From NCBI RefSeq assembly GCF_003260195.1, contig NZ_QEIH01000003.1, positions 310,001 to 374,000 of the forward strand: a stretch of DNA of 64,000 nucleotides, written 5' to 3'. A model generated the notes under the pieces. That model ran no database searches, was not told the DNA's origin, and saw nothing but the letters and a program-made list of their open reading frames with translations. Source of the DNA: Lutibacter citreus. GTDB taxonomy: Bacteria > Bacteroidota > Bacteroidia > Flavobacteriales > Flavobacteriaceae. The position numbers and the translations under genes are program-made. Positions 9,301 to 18,292 of the stretch are shown one piece after another (position 1 is the first letter of the stretch; every line of letters begins with the position of its first letter).

Positions 9301-9884
9301 TTTTTTTAATATTTAGTCTAGTATAAAATTATTAATTTAAAAAAATGTTCAAAAGTCATATTTTTCTTTATTACAGGGGTTTATGGTATTTTTAACATTC
9401 ACTTTCCATAATTTACTTTTATGAAACTTCAAAGTTTCAATATAACAACTGAATTTTTTTAAGGCAAATAGTTGATGTTGGGAACGTGTGTATATTGAAA
9501 ATTGCGATTTTAGATTCGTTATTTTTCAATAAATAAAAGTAATCTAATTTAGATTAATAACCATTCTAAATAAAGGAATTCAACAATTTTTGAGATGCGG
9601 TGTGCCTATTTTAAAAGATGACTCAAATGTAAAGAAATACGAGGGTTATTGTTGGAGAAATATTAATTTCATGGCATTCAAGGCAAGAAAGAATATCAAG
9701 AAAAACTATTCGCTAACTTTCAGTTAAGTAAGCGAATAGCATGATACAATTTTTATAGGAGATTAAAGGATATTTTGGATTTTATTACCTTTTACAACGA
9801 TTACCATTATTGTATGCCGTTACTTATCAGTAATTTCATTTGTTTTATTAGCTCTATAAAAGGATTTAACAGAAGGTAAATCTG
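9301..9884. other. Intergenic region, 584 bases, no gene
   Basis: This separates the 3' end of the GH operon from the sensor kinase start. It contains the terminator at 9701-9739; the rest, adjacent to 9300, must hold the kinase promoter, but no clear TAnnTTTG element was found on the minus strand. No coding frame was recognised. Confidence 0.6.
9701..9739 (-). terminator. Rho-independent terminator of the glycoside hydrolase operon
   Basis: The arms CTATTCGCT (9706-9714) and AGCGAATAG (9731-9739) pair perfectly. One mismatch and four further pairs (ACTT/AAGT) extend the stem around a six-base loop. Read on the minus strand the hairpin is followed by TTTTT (9705-9701). It lies about 145 bases past the GH115 stop codon. 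Confidence 0.7.
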
Positions 9885-11981
9885 TTAATCTGCATTTTTC
9901 ATGTATATAAGTTCATTTTGATATTTACTATCAAAAAAGGGCTGATATTTATACTGGATTCCTGGTGTTTTTGAATTTCTATTTTTGTATTCTAAATTAA
10001 AATATTTTAGATCTTTAACATGGTTTAAATAATTAGTAAGTACTTTTTCTATTCTCCAAGTTAAAGCCGTTTCATCCCAACGATACCAGTCTTTAAACTT
10101 TCCAAAGCCATTGTTTTCAATTTGTTTTTCAATCTTTAAAGCTTTTTTAGCATGTTCTAATGCAGCGTAGCCTGCCAATTGACTTTTGTGATAATCTTTA
10201 TTAATATAATAAGTTAAAGATTCTGAAAACTTAGAAGCCATACCAGTTAACTCATACATTTTTTGAGTAGGTAATACCATATCAATGTTAAAGTAGTTTA
10301 AATTACTACCTTTTAAATAACCTTTTGCATTTAAAGTTTGTTGAACAGAAGTAGTCCATTTTTGATGGTAATTTTCATATAATTGTTGATACTCTTTTAA
10401 CGCAAAAGTCATTTTAGAATGAAAACCTTCCAATTTATTAAATTGCTCTTTTTTATTATTAGGAAATTCTTTTTTAAAGAACTTATCAGAAATCTCCTTT
10501 TGGTAAGCCATATTTAATAGACGTTCTACATAATAAAAATACCATTCATCTCCAGGTTTTCTTTCTACGTCACCTAAATCAAATTGATTGCTGAAAAAAT
10601 CTTTATAAGTCTGGATAACATTTTTAGAAGTAGTGTTTAGTTTTTCTTTGGCATATAAATCAAAATAGTAATCTCCTGACGTTTGGTTTTTATATGCATT
10701 ATAATCATTCATATAATTTACCATTTGTTGAATACCAAATACTTTTTCTTTAAAATTCCCAACGTTTAAAACAATCATATCTGTTAAACCATTGTTGATG
10801 GCTTTTCCCATTTCTCTATGAATAGTATTTGGATGAATAGTGTTAATTCTTAAATGTGTTTTTCTATTATGATAAGATACATGTTGATAAATTCCTTTTC
10901 CTTGTTTAGTGTTTTTTGAAGATTTCCAAGTTCCTTCAGGAAATGTAGCATAACCTTGATCTGAGTATAATATGATAGTGTTTTCAGGGTATTTAATAAG
11001 ACCTTTACGATACATACCTCCTAATTCGCTCCATAAATAGCCACATACAGTTGGATTTTCATTTCCCGTAATTTCTTTGATTAAATCATATTGTGTTTGA
11101 ATTACTTGATTTATTATTTCTGACTTTTTAGCATCAGAGCTATTTGCAGACATATTGGGATCATCATTCCAAAATGCTCCGTCTAAATAACCTCTAAAAT
11201 TTAAAGTCCATATTACTTTTTTACCCTTTTGTCTCTCTATAGCATCTCTCCAAAATTTTACAAAATGTTCTTTTTGAGTAGACCAAGAATAAGGAATGTT
11301 TTTAGGCCAGTATAAAGGAACACTTCCTACAGGTTCTGCATGATGTTGAGCAATATATAACCCCATATCTGATGCCAATTTTAAATGAGGTTCATCAGAC
11401 AACACTAGGGTAGAAGGGATGACTCCTGTCATTTTTAATCGTAGCATTGTTTCATAGATTTTTTCCATGAACTCTAGATTAAAACCATATTGAAGTTTTT
11501 CTTTTTGAAAACCAACAACTAAATCTTCGTCATTTATAAAAAAAATACGATGTTTAAATGTGTATGGTTTAGATTTTATGGTTTTGGACTTTACATGTAT
11601 TTCAGATTCAATATTAGGTGTTACATCAGTAAAATAGATCATTGGATCTATATCTAAATAATCTTCAGAAAAACTATAGATAGCATGAAGTAAACCTAGT
11701 TCATCGGATCCTGTAAATATAATTTTATTTTGTTTTATATCTATTTTGTATTGATCAAACTCAGACCAATTATTATCAATAGTAAAATTGATTATTATAG
11801 GCGTTTTTTTTGATTTAGTAGTTCCAAATTTTAAATTAAAATCATTTTGCAATGCTTTTTGAGCATATTCAATAGAAACGAGGTTCGTATTGTTCTTAAT
11901 AATTAGATTGTTATATATTTTAATATCTTTTGCAGAAATGCTAATGGTAATAAACAGTATTAATAATTTAAAATATTTCAT
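9885..11981 (-). CDS. GH115-like secreted glycosidase (putative alpha-glucuronidase)
   Basis: I start at 11981, which gives a signal peptide (MKYFKLLILFITISISAKD); a longer form from 12008 adds nine polar residues. The protein is about 698 residues. An N-terminal domain like that of GH115 and related glucuronidases is seen in GLLHAIYSFSEDYLDIDP. The middle matches GH115 in layout: TGVIPSTLVLSDEPHLKLASD, QHHAEPVGSVPLYW, VIWTLNFRGYLDGAFWNDD, and NGLTDMIVLNVGNFKEK followed by MVNYMNDYNAY. Known GH115 enzymes remove glucuronic or 4-O-methylglucuronic acid from xylan and related glycans. It is shorter than typical GH115 proteins, probably lacking the C-terminal domain; a related module occurs instead on the preceding gene. 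It is the last gene of the GH operon. Family assignment is by remembered motif pattern. Confidence 0.65.
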   Translation of the reverse strand: MKYFKLLILFITISISAKDIKIYNNLIIKNNTNLVSIEYAQKALQNDFNLKFGTTKSKKTPIIINFTIDNNWSEFDQYKIDIKQNKIIFTGSDELGLLHAIYSFSEDYLDIDPMIYFTDVTPNIESEIHVKSKTIKSKPYTFKHRIFFINDEDLVVGFQKEKLQYGFNLEFMEKIYETMLRLKMTGVIPSTLVLSDEPHLKLASDMGLYIAQHHAEPVGSVPLYWPKNIPYSWSTQKEHFVKFWRDAIERQKGKKVIWTLNFRGYLDGAFWNDDPNMSANSSDAKKSEIINQVIQTQYDLIKEITGNENPTVCGYLWSELGGMYRKGLIKYPENTIILYSDQGYATFPEGTWKSSKNTKQGKGIYQHVSYHNRKTHLRINTIHPNTIHREMGKAINNGLTDMIVLNVGNFKEKVFGIQQMVNYMNDYNAYKNQTSGDYYFDLYAKEKLNTTSKNVIQTYKDFFSNQFDLGDVERKPGDEWYFYYVERLLNMAYQKEISDKFFKKEFPNNKKEQFNKLEGFHSKMTFALKEYQQLYENYHQKWTTSVQQTLNAKGYLKGSNLNYFNIDMVLPTQKMYELTGMASKFSESLTYYINKDYHKSQLAGYAALEHAKKALKIEKQIENNGFGKFKDWYRWDETALTWRIEKVLTNYLNHVKDLKYFNLEYKNRNSKTPGIQYKYQPFFDSKYQNELIYMKNAD

Positions 11982-12127
11982 ATAATTTGTTTTCGTGTGC
12001 GCACACAAATATATGTAATTTTATAATAAATAATTAGATGTAAGTAAAGTTAGTTTTGTCAAATTTGTTAAGTATAAATATAAATAACTCAGATAATTTC
12101 AAAATAACTTTTTTTGAAAAAGGTTAA

Positions 12128-14002
12128 TTATTTAATTGAACTATTTAACTGGTTGAATTCTATATCTTTATATAAAACAATTTTATCAATTTGTAAAAAC
12201 TCTGATCGCCCTCCAATTTTAATAGCGTATTGCCCTGCTTTAGGAAACTCAACTGTTAGCCAGGGCTGCCCTTTTTCGTGCAAATCGAGCTGACCATTTA
12301 AGGCGAATAATCCTTTAGCTCTCCCATGGAATTTATTATATCCTTTAAGTTCTATTTTATTACCATAGCATTGGGCATCAGGGAAATTAATCCATGCATC
12401 GTTAGATGTATCACCTTCGGAATTATCTGGCTGTCTCATCATCCATTTTACAGTATATAATCCGGGTTCTTCAACTATAAAATAAGCATCACAAACTTCT
12501 TTGTTTACCACTTCCTGATAATGATTTTCGCCAATATATTGGATATATCGTCCTCCGCTTGCGTTTTTATCATTAGCAAATTTCCAATGTCCATGTAAAT
12601 CAAAATGTTCACCTTCAATACTAATAATAGTTCCACTGGTTTTCTTCTTTATTTCTTTTTTAACACAATGAAACTTCAACTGAGTCCATCTACCACGGGC
12701 AAAAGCAAAAGCATCATCTTCAGGTATCTTTCCGTTTGAATTTGAATTAAATTCAACCTGTATATCATTAACATCTTCAAGCGTAACATTGTTAAAAGTG
12801 TGTGTATAAACTTTGTAATCTTTTTGTGTTCCCTTATTTTGAATTTTTCCTATCTCTTTGCCATTAACTTTCAATCTATAAGTTGATTCCCCATCTATTT
12901 CTCCTAAGGTTGAAATAGTGATATTATATAATCCTTTAGGTGCTGTCAGTTGCACCTTGCTTGCTGCATATACATTTTGGTGTTGCGCAGCATCAATAGC
13001 CATTGCTTTGCGGTAGTTATCTTTATAAGGTTGCGCAAATCCAGGTATTGTTAGTATTGGAAAATCTTCTACTGCCAACAACGTAAAATTGTTGTTTGAA
13101 TCTAACTCTTTAGTTACACTAATACCTTGTAAAGAATTTGGAATACCATTTCCTAAAAAGGAATTAAACTTTTCGGGATTCCCATTTTCGTCTCCTGTAA
13201 GTAACCAAAACAACATACCAGCGTCAGAAATATCAGCCTTTCCAGTATCATGCGCTTGTACTCTTTTATACATCCATCTAATACTTTCATCTTTATGATC
13301 TCGCATCCAATACCAAGGAGAAAAATCTTTTCCAGAACACCACAACACATTTGGTTTAGTACAGGCATTTTGATCATTAATTTTATGATATTGAATTCGG
13401 TTTCCACACAATTCTTGAATATTAGCCCAAGTATGATGCCAATCACGTCGAGTTTCATTTTCATTAAAACCACTATGCGAAACTAATTTTACATGTTTTA
13501 GCGCTTCTAAACCTCCCATTTCTATTGCTTTTTCAACAGCTTGATAAACAAATTCTGATAAACCAGCGTGAATAAAATAAAGAGGATTCTTTGCTGTTGA
13601 CTTTGCCATTTCAATAGCTAAACTAGTTTTAGCATTTTCTAACTGCGTAGTAACATCATAAAATTTTGAAGCATTAAAATGCCACCTAATAATTGCGCCA
13701 TCACAGCTTATTTTATTTTGATTTTCACTATCTGGTCCAGCTGGAGCATCAATAAAATTATTATAAGAACAATGAACCAATTTATCTTGTAACTGAAGCT
13801 TAGCAATTATAGCCAAACTTGCTGCTGAAGCTCCCCAATCATCTGGATCACCTATTGGCCATTTATACTGATTATCTGGAGCGCTGTTGCCATCAAAACT
13901 AATAGCAATACGATTGTTATTGTAGTTCCAACTTTGGGCATTTAGTATGCTTGATATATTGAAAACAATTATGAAAGTTAGTACTAGGTGTTTTTTCATC
14001 AT
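12128..14002 (-). CDS. Secreted nucleoside-hydrolase-like protein with C-terminal CBM-like module
   Basis: 624 residues with a signal peptide ending ILNAQ. Residues about 25-310 resemble the nucleoside-hydrolase/DUF1593 superfamily. An early acidic loop, IGDPDDWGASAASLAIIA, could bind a metal. Later come NPLYFIHAGLSEFVYQAVEKA and VKLVSHSGFNENE. A middle beta-rich segment (about 330-450) follows. The C-terminal 160 residues look like a sugar-binding beta-sandwich (EGEHFDLHGHW, ASGGRYIQYIGENHYQ, then GQYAIKIGGRSEFLQIDKIVLY), similar to the C-terminal domains of GH115 enzymes. Its position inside a GH operon argues for a carbohydrate rather than a nucleoside substrate. A longer gap (217 bases) separates it from the GH3 gene. 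No characterised family is recognised; this is a candidate new glycosidase. Confidence 0.6.
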   Translation of the reverse strand: MMKKHLVLTFIIVFNISSILNAQSWNYNNNRIAISFDGNSAPDNQYKWPIGDPDDWGASAASLAIIAKLQLQDKLVHCSYNNFIDAPAGPDSENQNKISCDGAIIRWHFNASKFYDVTTQLENAKTSLAIEMAKSTAKNPLYFIHAGLSEFVYQAVEKAIEMGGLEALKHVKLVSHSGFNENETRRDWHHTWANIQELCGNRIQYHKINDQNACTKPNVLWCSGKDFSPWYWMRDHKDESIRWMYKRVQAHDTGKADISDAGMLFWLLTGDENGNPEKFNSFLGNGIPNSLQGISVTKELDSNNNFTLLAVEDFPILTIPGFAQPYKDNYRKAMAIDAAQHQNVYAASKVQLTAPKGLYNITISTLGEIDGESTYRLKVNGKEIGKIQNKGTQKDYKVYTHTFNNVTLEDVNDIQVEFNSNSNGKIPEDDAFAFARGRWTQLKFHCVKKEIKKKTSGTIISIEGEHFDLHGHWKFANDKNASGGRYIQYIGENHYQEVVNKEVCDAYFIVEEPGLYTVKWMMRQPDNSEGDTSNDAWINFPDAQCYGNKIELKGYNKFHGRAKGLFALNGQLDLHEKGQPWLTVEFPKAGQYAIKIGGRSEFLQIDKIVLYKDIEFNQLNSSIK

Positions 14003-14219
14003 TTTAATTTTTTTAATATAAAACTGCTTTTTTTTAACTCAAATTGGTTACTACTGTTTTAAAATAAACTTATTAATTAAAAAAGTTTTTTATTTCCTTG
14101 AGGAATTATTTTTATGGATTACTATTTTACCTCAGAACGAACGTTTTTAATAACCATTAAATAACATCCCAATAAAAACAAACTGCTAGCCAAATTACGA
14201 TGAGCAATTTGTTTTTTAA

Positions 14220-16784
14220 TTATTTACTAGGGTAAACTGTATATGCTTTCAAATCACCCGGAGGGTATATTGTAATTGACTTTAATTCAACTTCTCCATC
14301 TAATATTTGAGCATTAATCTTTTGTTCTACACCATATTCGGGCGGAATAGGTATCTTAATTTTCAACTTACCTTTTGCTTTTACATCTGATTTATTCAGT
14401 TTATAAGTATCAATATTGTTACCAAGTATTGATAACTTAAAGACTGCTTCCCTGCTTTTTACCTCATAATTAACAACCGCATCCCAGGTATTTACATAGA
14501 AGCCAGGGTCTGTGAAGGTGGTTTTAAATACTAGCCCTTCTACTTTATTCTCTTCTTTTTTTACTACTTTCAGAAAAGACTTATCTGTATAGATAGCATC
14601 CCATTTTTTAGTACGTAGTGGGTCGTTTGCATCGAACCAAGCACTTTTGTTTTCAATATTTACAGGGGCTAAAGCACCGCTTCCTACTTTAATTGTTTTA
14701 CTTCTGCTTATGTTTTCTGATGAGTTACCCACCAATATATCAAATTTACCTTTGTATACTTCAAACTGAGAATTGATGGTGTCATAGTAAGCAAAAGCTT
14801 CATATGGTACATCGAGCACAACATTTTTTGTTTCACCAGCTTTTACATTCACACGTTTAAAGGCTTTTAGTGCTTTTAGTGGTACTTTTGTTTTCGAATA
14901 TAAATCTTTGATGTAAAGCTGAACCACCTCGTCACCATCACGTGCTCCAGTGTTTTTTACATCAACGTTTACTTTCATTCGTTGGCCTAAATTTAGTGTG
15001 GTTTTATCTAACTGAAGGTTTGCTATTTCGAAATTAGTATAGCTTAATCCAAAACCAAAGGGGTAAAGAGGTTTACCTTCATAATACATGTAAGTACGAT
15101 TGTTTTTGATGTTGTAATCGTGCATATCGGGTAGATCTTCGTGTGAATTATACCAAGTAGAATTCAACTTACCACCAGGATTTACCTTTCCAAACAAAAC
15201 ATTGGCAAGTGCAGTTCCTTGTTCCTGACCATTGGGCCACATACACACAATGCCCGGGATGTGCTTTTGTGCCCATGGAATAGCAGTAGGGCCACTTGGC
15301 ACCAATACAAGAACTACGTTCTTGTTCACACGGTAAATTTCTTCAATCAATCGCTGTTGAATTCCTGGGAGTGCAAGGGAGTGACGATCTACATTTTCGG
15401 TAGAAGTACCTTCGTCGTTACCCACTACTACAATAGCTAATTCTGCTTCTTTTGCTGCTATTACGGCTTCTCGAAATCTCGACTTATCATCATTACCATC
15501 TGCTATACCGCAGCCTTCCTTGTAAACAATTTTTGCTTTGGTGGCTGCTTTAATACCATCGAGTGGAGTTATTTTACTTTGGGGATGTCCAGAGTAAATT
15601 CCCAACCAGCATTGGTCGGCAAATGGTCCCACTACAGCTATCGATTTATAATCTTTTTTTAAAGGTAAAATACCATCGTTTTTTAGCAATACCATTGATT
15701 GTTCTGCTGCTTTACGAGCCAAATTTTTATGTGCATCACATTCTAATACTGATTTTGGAATATCTGCCCAAGGGCTCAACTTTTTATCATCAAAATCACC
15801 TGTCATAAATCGCAAACGCAATAAACGAGCTACTGCTACATCCAATTCTTTTTCTGTAATCAAACCTTGCTCAATAGCACCTTTCAAACCTTTTACCATT
15901 TTTGAAGCTTTCGGGCGAAAACATTCTTGATCGCAAGAGGCTTTGATGGCCATTGATGCAGCTATTTCGTAACTATCTACTAACTTTTTGTAGTCTTTGT
16001 GGCCACCAATATCACCCCAGTCGGCTATCACATAACCTTTGAATCCCCATTCATCACGTAGCACATTCTGCAGCAACCATTTGTTTGTGGAACAAGGAAC
16101 ACCGTTAAGTCCGTTTAGTGCAGTCATAATTCCAGCTGCTTCTTCATCGGTAACCAATGATTTGTAAGCTGGGAAATAATATTCGCGTAGGTCTTTCTCG
16201 GATATATTTGAGTATAAGTTTTCACGACGAAACTCTACATTATTAGCAACAAAGTGCTTTACTGTCGTTACTGTTTTTAGATATTTATCATTGTTGCCTT
16301 GCATACCACGCACATACATACGTGCCATTTCTGTCATTAAAAATGGGTCTTCGCTATAACACTCTCCATTGCGGCCCCAGCGAGGATCGCGCGCCATGTT
16401 TACGGTTGGTGAAAACATCATCACTTCTTTTTTACCTATATTCTTTAAAGCGCGAGCTTCGTTAGAAATCGCTGTAGCCACTTCGTGCATTAGCTCCGGG
16501 TTCCAAGTTGCTCCCATTGCAATATTTTGCGGAAAAGAAGTTGCGCCCCAGCCAATAATACCGTGCAAAGCTTCTCCATACCACATATAGGAGGGGATAC
16601 CCAAACGTTTTATAGCTGGAATATCGGAACTACATTGGCTTATTTTTTCTTCTAATGTCATCTTCGACAATAAATCATTTAACCGCTCATCAATAGGTAC
16701 GTTAGGATCTTTCCAGGTTTGGGCGTTTATTAAATTCCCCATAATAAGGAATAATAACATAAATTGATTTGTAATAGTTTTCAT
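14220..16784 (-). CDS. Secreted GH3 beta-glycosidase (beta-xylosidase/beta-glucosidase type)
   Basis: Start taken at 16784, giving a signal peptide ending LINAQ; 16799 is also possible. The N-terminal TIM barrel has the GH3 markers YGEALHG, RDPRWGRNGECYSEDP, KHFVANN and the nucleophile region GYVIADWGD, whose Asp is residue 260 counted from the upstream Met. The second alpha/beta domain contains VVVGNDEGTSTENVDR, then LALPGIQQ and the sequence PSGPTAI. A fibronectin-III-like domain follows (MKVNVDVKNTGARDGDEVVQLYI). About 170 extra C-terminal residues form an additional beta-rich domain of unknown type. The retaining enzyme would release beta-linked xylose or glucose from oligosaccharides in the periplasm or outside the cell. 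It starts 15 bases after the GH30 stop codon, so the two are clearly co-transcribed. Confidence 0.9.
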   Translation of the reverse strand: MKTITNQFMLLFLIMGNLINAQTWKDPNVPIDERLNDLLSKMTLEEKISQCSSDIPAIKRLGIPSYMWYGEALHGIIGWGATSFPQNIAMGATWNPELMHEVATAISNEARALKNIGKKEVMMFSPTVNMARDPRWGRNGECYSEDPFLMTEMARMYVRGMQGNNDKYLKTVTTVKHFVANNVEFRRENLYSNISEKDLREYYFPAYKSLVTDEEAAGIMTALNGLNGVPCSTNKWLLQNVLRDEWGFKGYVIADWGDIGGHKDYKKLVDSYEIAASMAIKASCDQECFRPKASKMVKGLKGAIEQGLITEKELDVAVARLLRLRFMTGDFDDKKLSPWADIPKSVLECDAHKNLARKAAEQSMVLLKNDGILPLKKDYKSIAVVGPFADQCWLGIYSGHPQSKITPLDGIKAATKAKIVYKEGCGIADGNDDKSRFREAVIAAKEAELAIVVVGNDEGTSTENVDRHSLALPGIQQRLIEEIYRVNKNVVLVLVPSGPTAIPWAQKHIPGIVCMWPNGQEQGTALANVLFGKVNPGGKLNSTWYNSHEDLPDMHDYNIKNNRTYMYYEGKPLYPFGFGLSYTNFEIANLQLDKTTLNLGQRMKVNVDVKNTGARDGDEVVQLYIKDLYSKTKVPLKALKAFKRVNVKAGETKNVVLDVPYEAFAYYDTINSQFEVYKGKFDILVGNSSENISRSKTIKVGSGALAPVNIENKSAWFDANDPLRTKKWDAIYTDKSFLKVVKKEENKVEGLVFKTTFTDPGFYVNTWDAVVNYEVKSREAVFKLSILGNNIDTYKLNKSDVKAKGKLKIKIPIPPEYGVEQKINAQILDGEVELKSITIYPPGDLKAYTVYPSK

Positions 16785-16814
16785 TTTAAAGGTTTGCATT
16801 ATTAAGTAAATTAT

Positions 16815-18209
16815 TTAGTATAAAACTATTGCGGTAACTGCATTAGAAGGAACATTAACTTTTATTGACTTGTCTTCAATAGCCAATTCAAAAACACCAT
16901 CTTTATCATCAGTATTTTGTACCAAAACTTTTATGGTTCCATCTGGTGATTTTACGGTGATAATTGGGTGACTATTACCTCTGTTTACTGATGCTATGCG
17001 CACATCTCCCGGTTGAATAAACTTGCTAATAATGTACATAGCATTGTAATCTGGATTGTATTGTATAGTTTTATTTTTGCGATCAATGTTAATTAATGAG
17101 TTTTGTGGCCAATCCCATCCGCTTTTAGTGGTTTCGTTCAAAACCATGTTCCAATAAGTGAAATTGGTACTACCACTGTTAATATAACTGGCTACTTCTT
17201 TTAATCTGTTCTTAGCTTCATCTGTAGAGTTTTTTCCATTATAGCAGTCACCTTCGGTATGTATAATTTTTATATTAGGAACTAAAGTTCGTGCATCGTT
17301 AATAATTTTTGTTTCAGTATATTGAATACCAATACCATCAATTCCTTCAGTATTTTTACATTGAACAAAATCCATTAAATCCATTTGGTCAGCAGCTCTA
17401 AACGTTCCTGCATAAATTTTGGTTTTAATTTTATTTTTTTTGAAGGCAGGAGCCATATATTTGTTTGCAAAAGCAACCATTTCTTTAGCAGGAAATACAC
17501 AACTTGGATACTTTGTATCGGCATCATTTTCATTTTGAATACAAATACGATCAACTATAACACCTTCTTTAGCATATGCCTGAACATATTTAACAAAATA
17601 ATTGGCGTAGGCTTTTTTAATTTTAGAACCGCTTTTCATTCTATTTCCTTCTTTTTGTAAGCCAACCATTTTACCGCTTTCTTTCATCCAAGCTGGAGGA
17701 CTCCAAGGTGAGGCAAATAAGGTGAAATTAGGATTTATTGCAATGGCACTTTTAATGTAAGGCAGTACATATTTTTTATCGCGCTCTATAGAAAATTGAT
17801 CCATTTCAAAATCATTAGGTGTTATAGAGTAGCTATAGGCATCAATTCCAAAGTCACTTGCTCCAATTGCCGTTCTACAAAATGAAAAATTTGCTTTATT
17901 AGGAGAAAATAAGTTGTTCATTAATTCTTCTTGTTCTTCTATTGGAAGTGAAAGTAGTGCCTCACCACCAATTTCATTAAATGCACCTCCAATACCTTCT
18001 ATGGTTTGAAAAGTTACATTTGGTTGAATGTAAATACGATTTTTCCAACCCACCTTTTTATCTTGGGTGTTGTTTTCAACTTTAAATAATGGTGAAGCTA
18101 TTCCATCGTCGAGTTTTACAGCAAATACATTAACTGCGTTAGTTTGTGCAAAACTGGTAATATTTAATGCTAATCCAATTATTAGCAATAGTTTTTTTAT
18201 GTTTTTCAT
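16815..18209 (-). CDS. Secreted GH30 family glycosidase
   Basis: 464 residues with a signal peptide ending TSFAQ. GH30 signatures are in order: GIGGAFNEIGGEALLSL, CRTAIGASDFG, FASPWSPPAWMK, the acid/base in CIQNENDAD (Glu227) and the nucleophile in IIHTEGDCY (Glu319). It ends in the short beta domain that usually flanks the barrel in this family. GH30 members include glucosylceramidase-like, beta-1,6-glucanase and glucuronoxylan-xylanase subfamilies; motifs alone do not let me choose. With GH115, GH3 and esterases around it, a xylan-directed role is reasonable but inferred. It lies between GH2 (83 bases upstream) and GH3 (15 bases downstream) in one operon. Confidence 0.88.
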   Translation of the reverse strand: MKNIKKLLLIIGLALNITSFAQTNAVNVFAVKLDDGIASPLFKVENNTQDKKVGWKNRIYIQPNVTFQTIEGIGGAFNEIGGEALLSLPIEEQEELMNNLFSPNKANFSFCRTAIGASDFGIDAYSYSITPNDFEMDQFSIERDKKYVLPYIKSAIAINPNFTLFASPWSPPAWMKESGKMVGLQKEGNRMKSGSKIKKAYANYFVKYVQAYAKEGVIVDRICIQNENDADTKYPSCVFPAKEMVAFANKYMAPAFKKNKIKTKIYAGTFRAADQMDLMDFVQCKNTEGIDGIGIQYTETKIINDARTLVPNIKIIHTEGDCYNGKNSTDEAKNRLKEVASYINSGSTNFTYWNMVLNETTKSGWDWPQNSLINIDRKNKTIQYNPDYNAMYIISKFIQPGDVRIASVNRGNSHPIITVKSPDGTIKVLVQNTDDKDGVFELAIEDKSIKVNVPSNAVTAIVLY

Positions 18210-18292
18210 TCTTATGTTTTCTTGATGTTTTGTTTAGATTTTATTCATTTCACAGTTAAGCAAACGATATTTAACCTGCTTGAAAATACAAG

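Noticed and set aside
13153..13473. Open frame of 106 codons on the minus strand within the nucleoside-hydrolase-like gene
   Set aside because: It is a shifted frame over a well-supported gene and shows no motif of its own.
14003..14219. Hairpin CAAATT...AATTTG (minus strand) between GH3 and the nucleoside-hydrolase-like gene as a terminator
   Set aside because: Only six A/T-rich pairs and a weak T-run; the genes appear to be one operon, so a terminator call is not supported.
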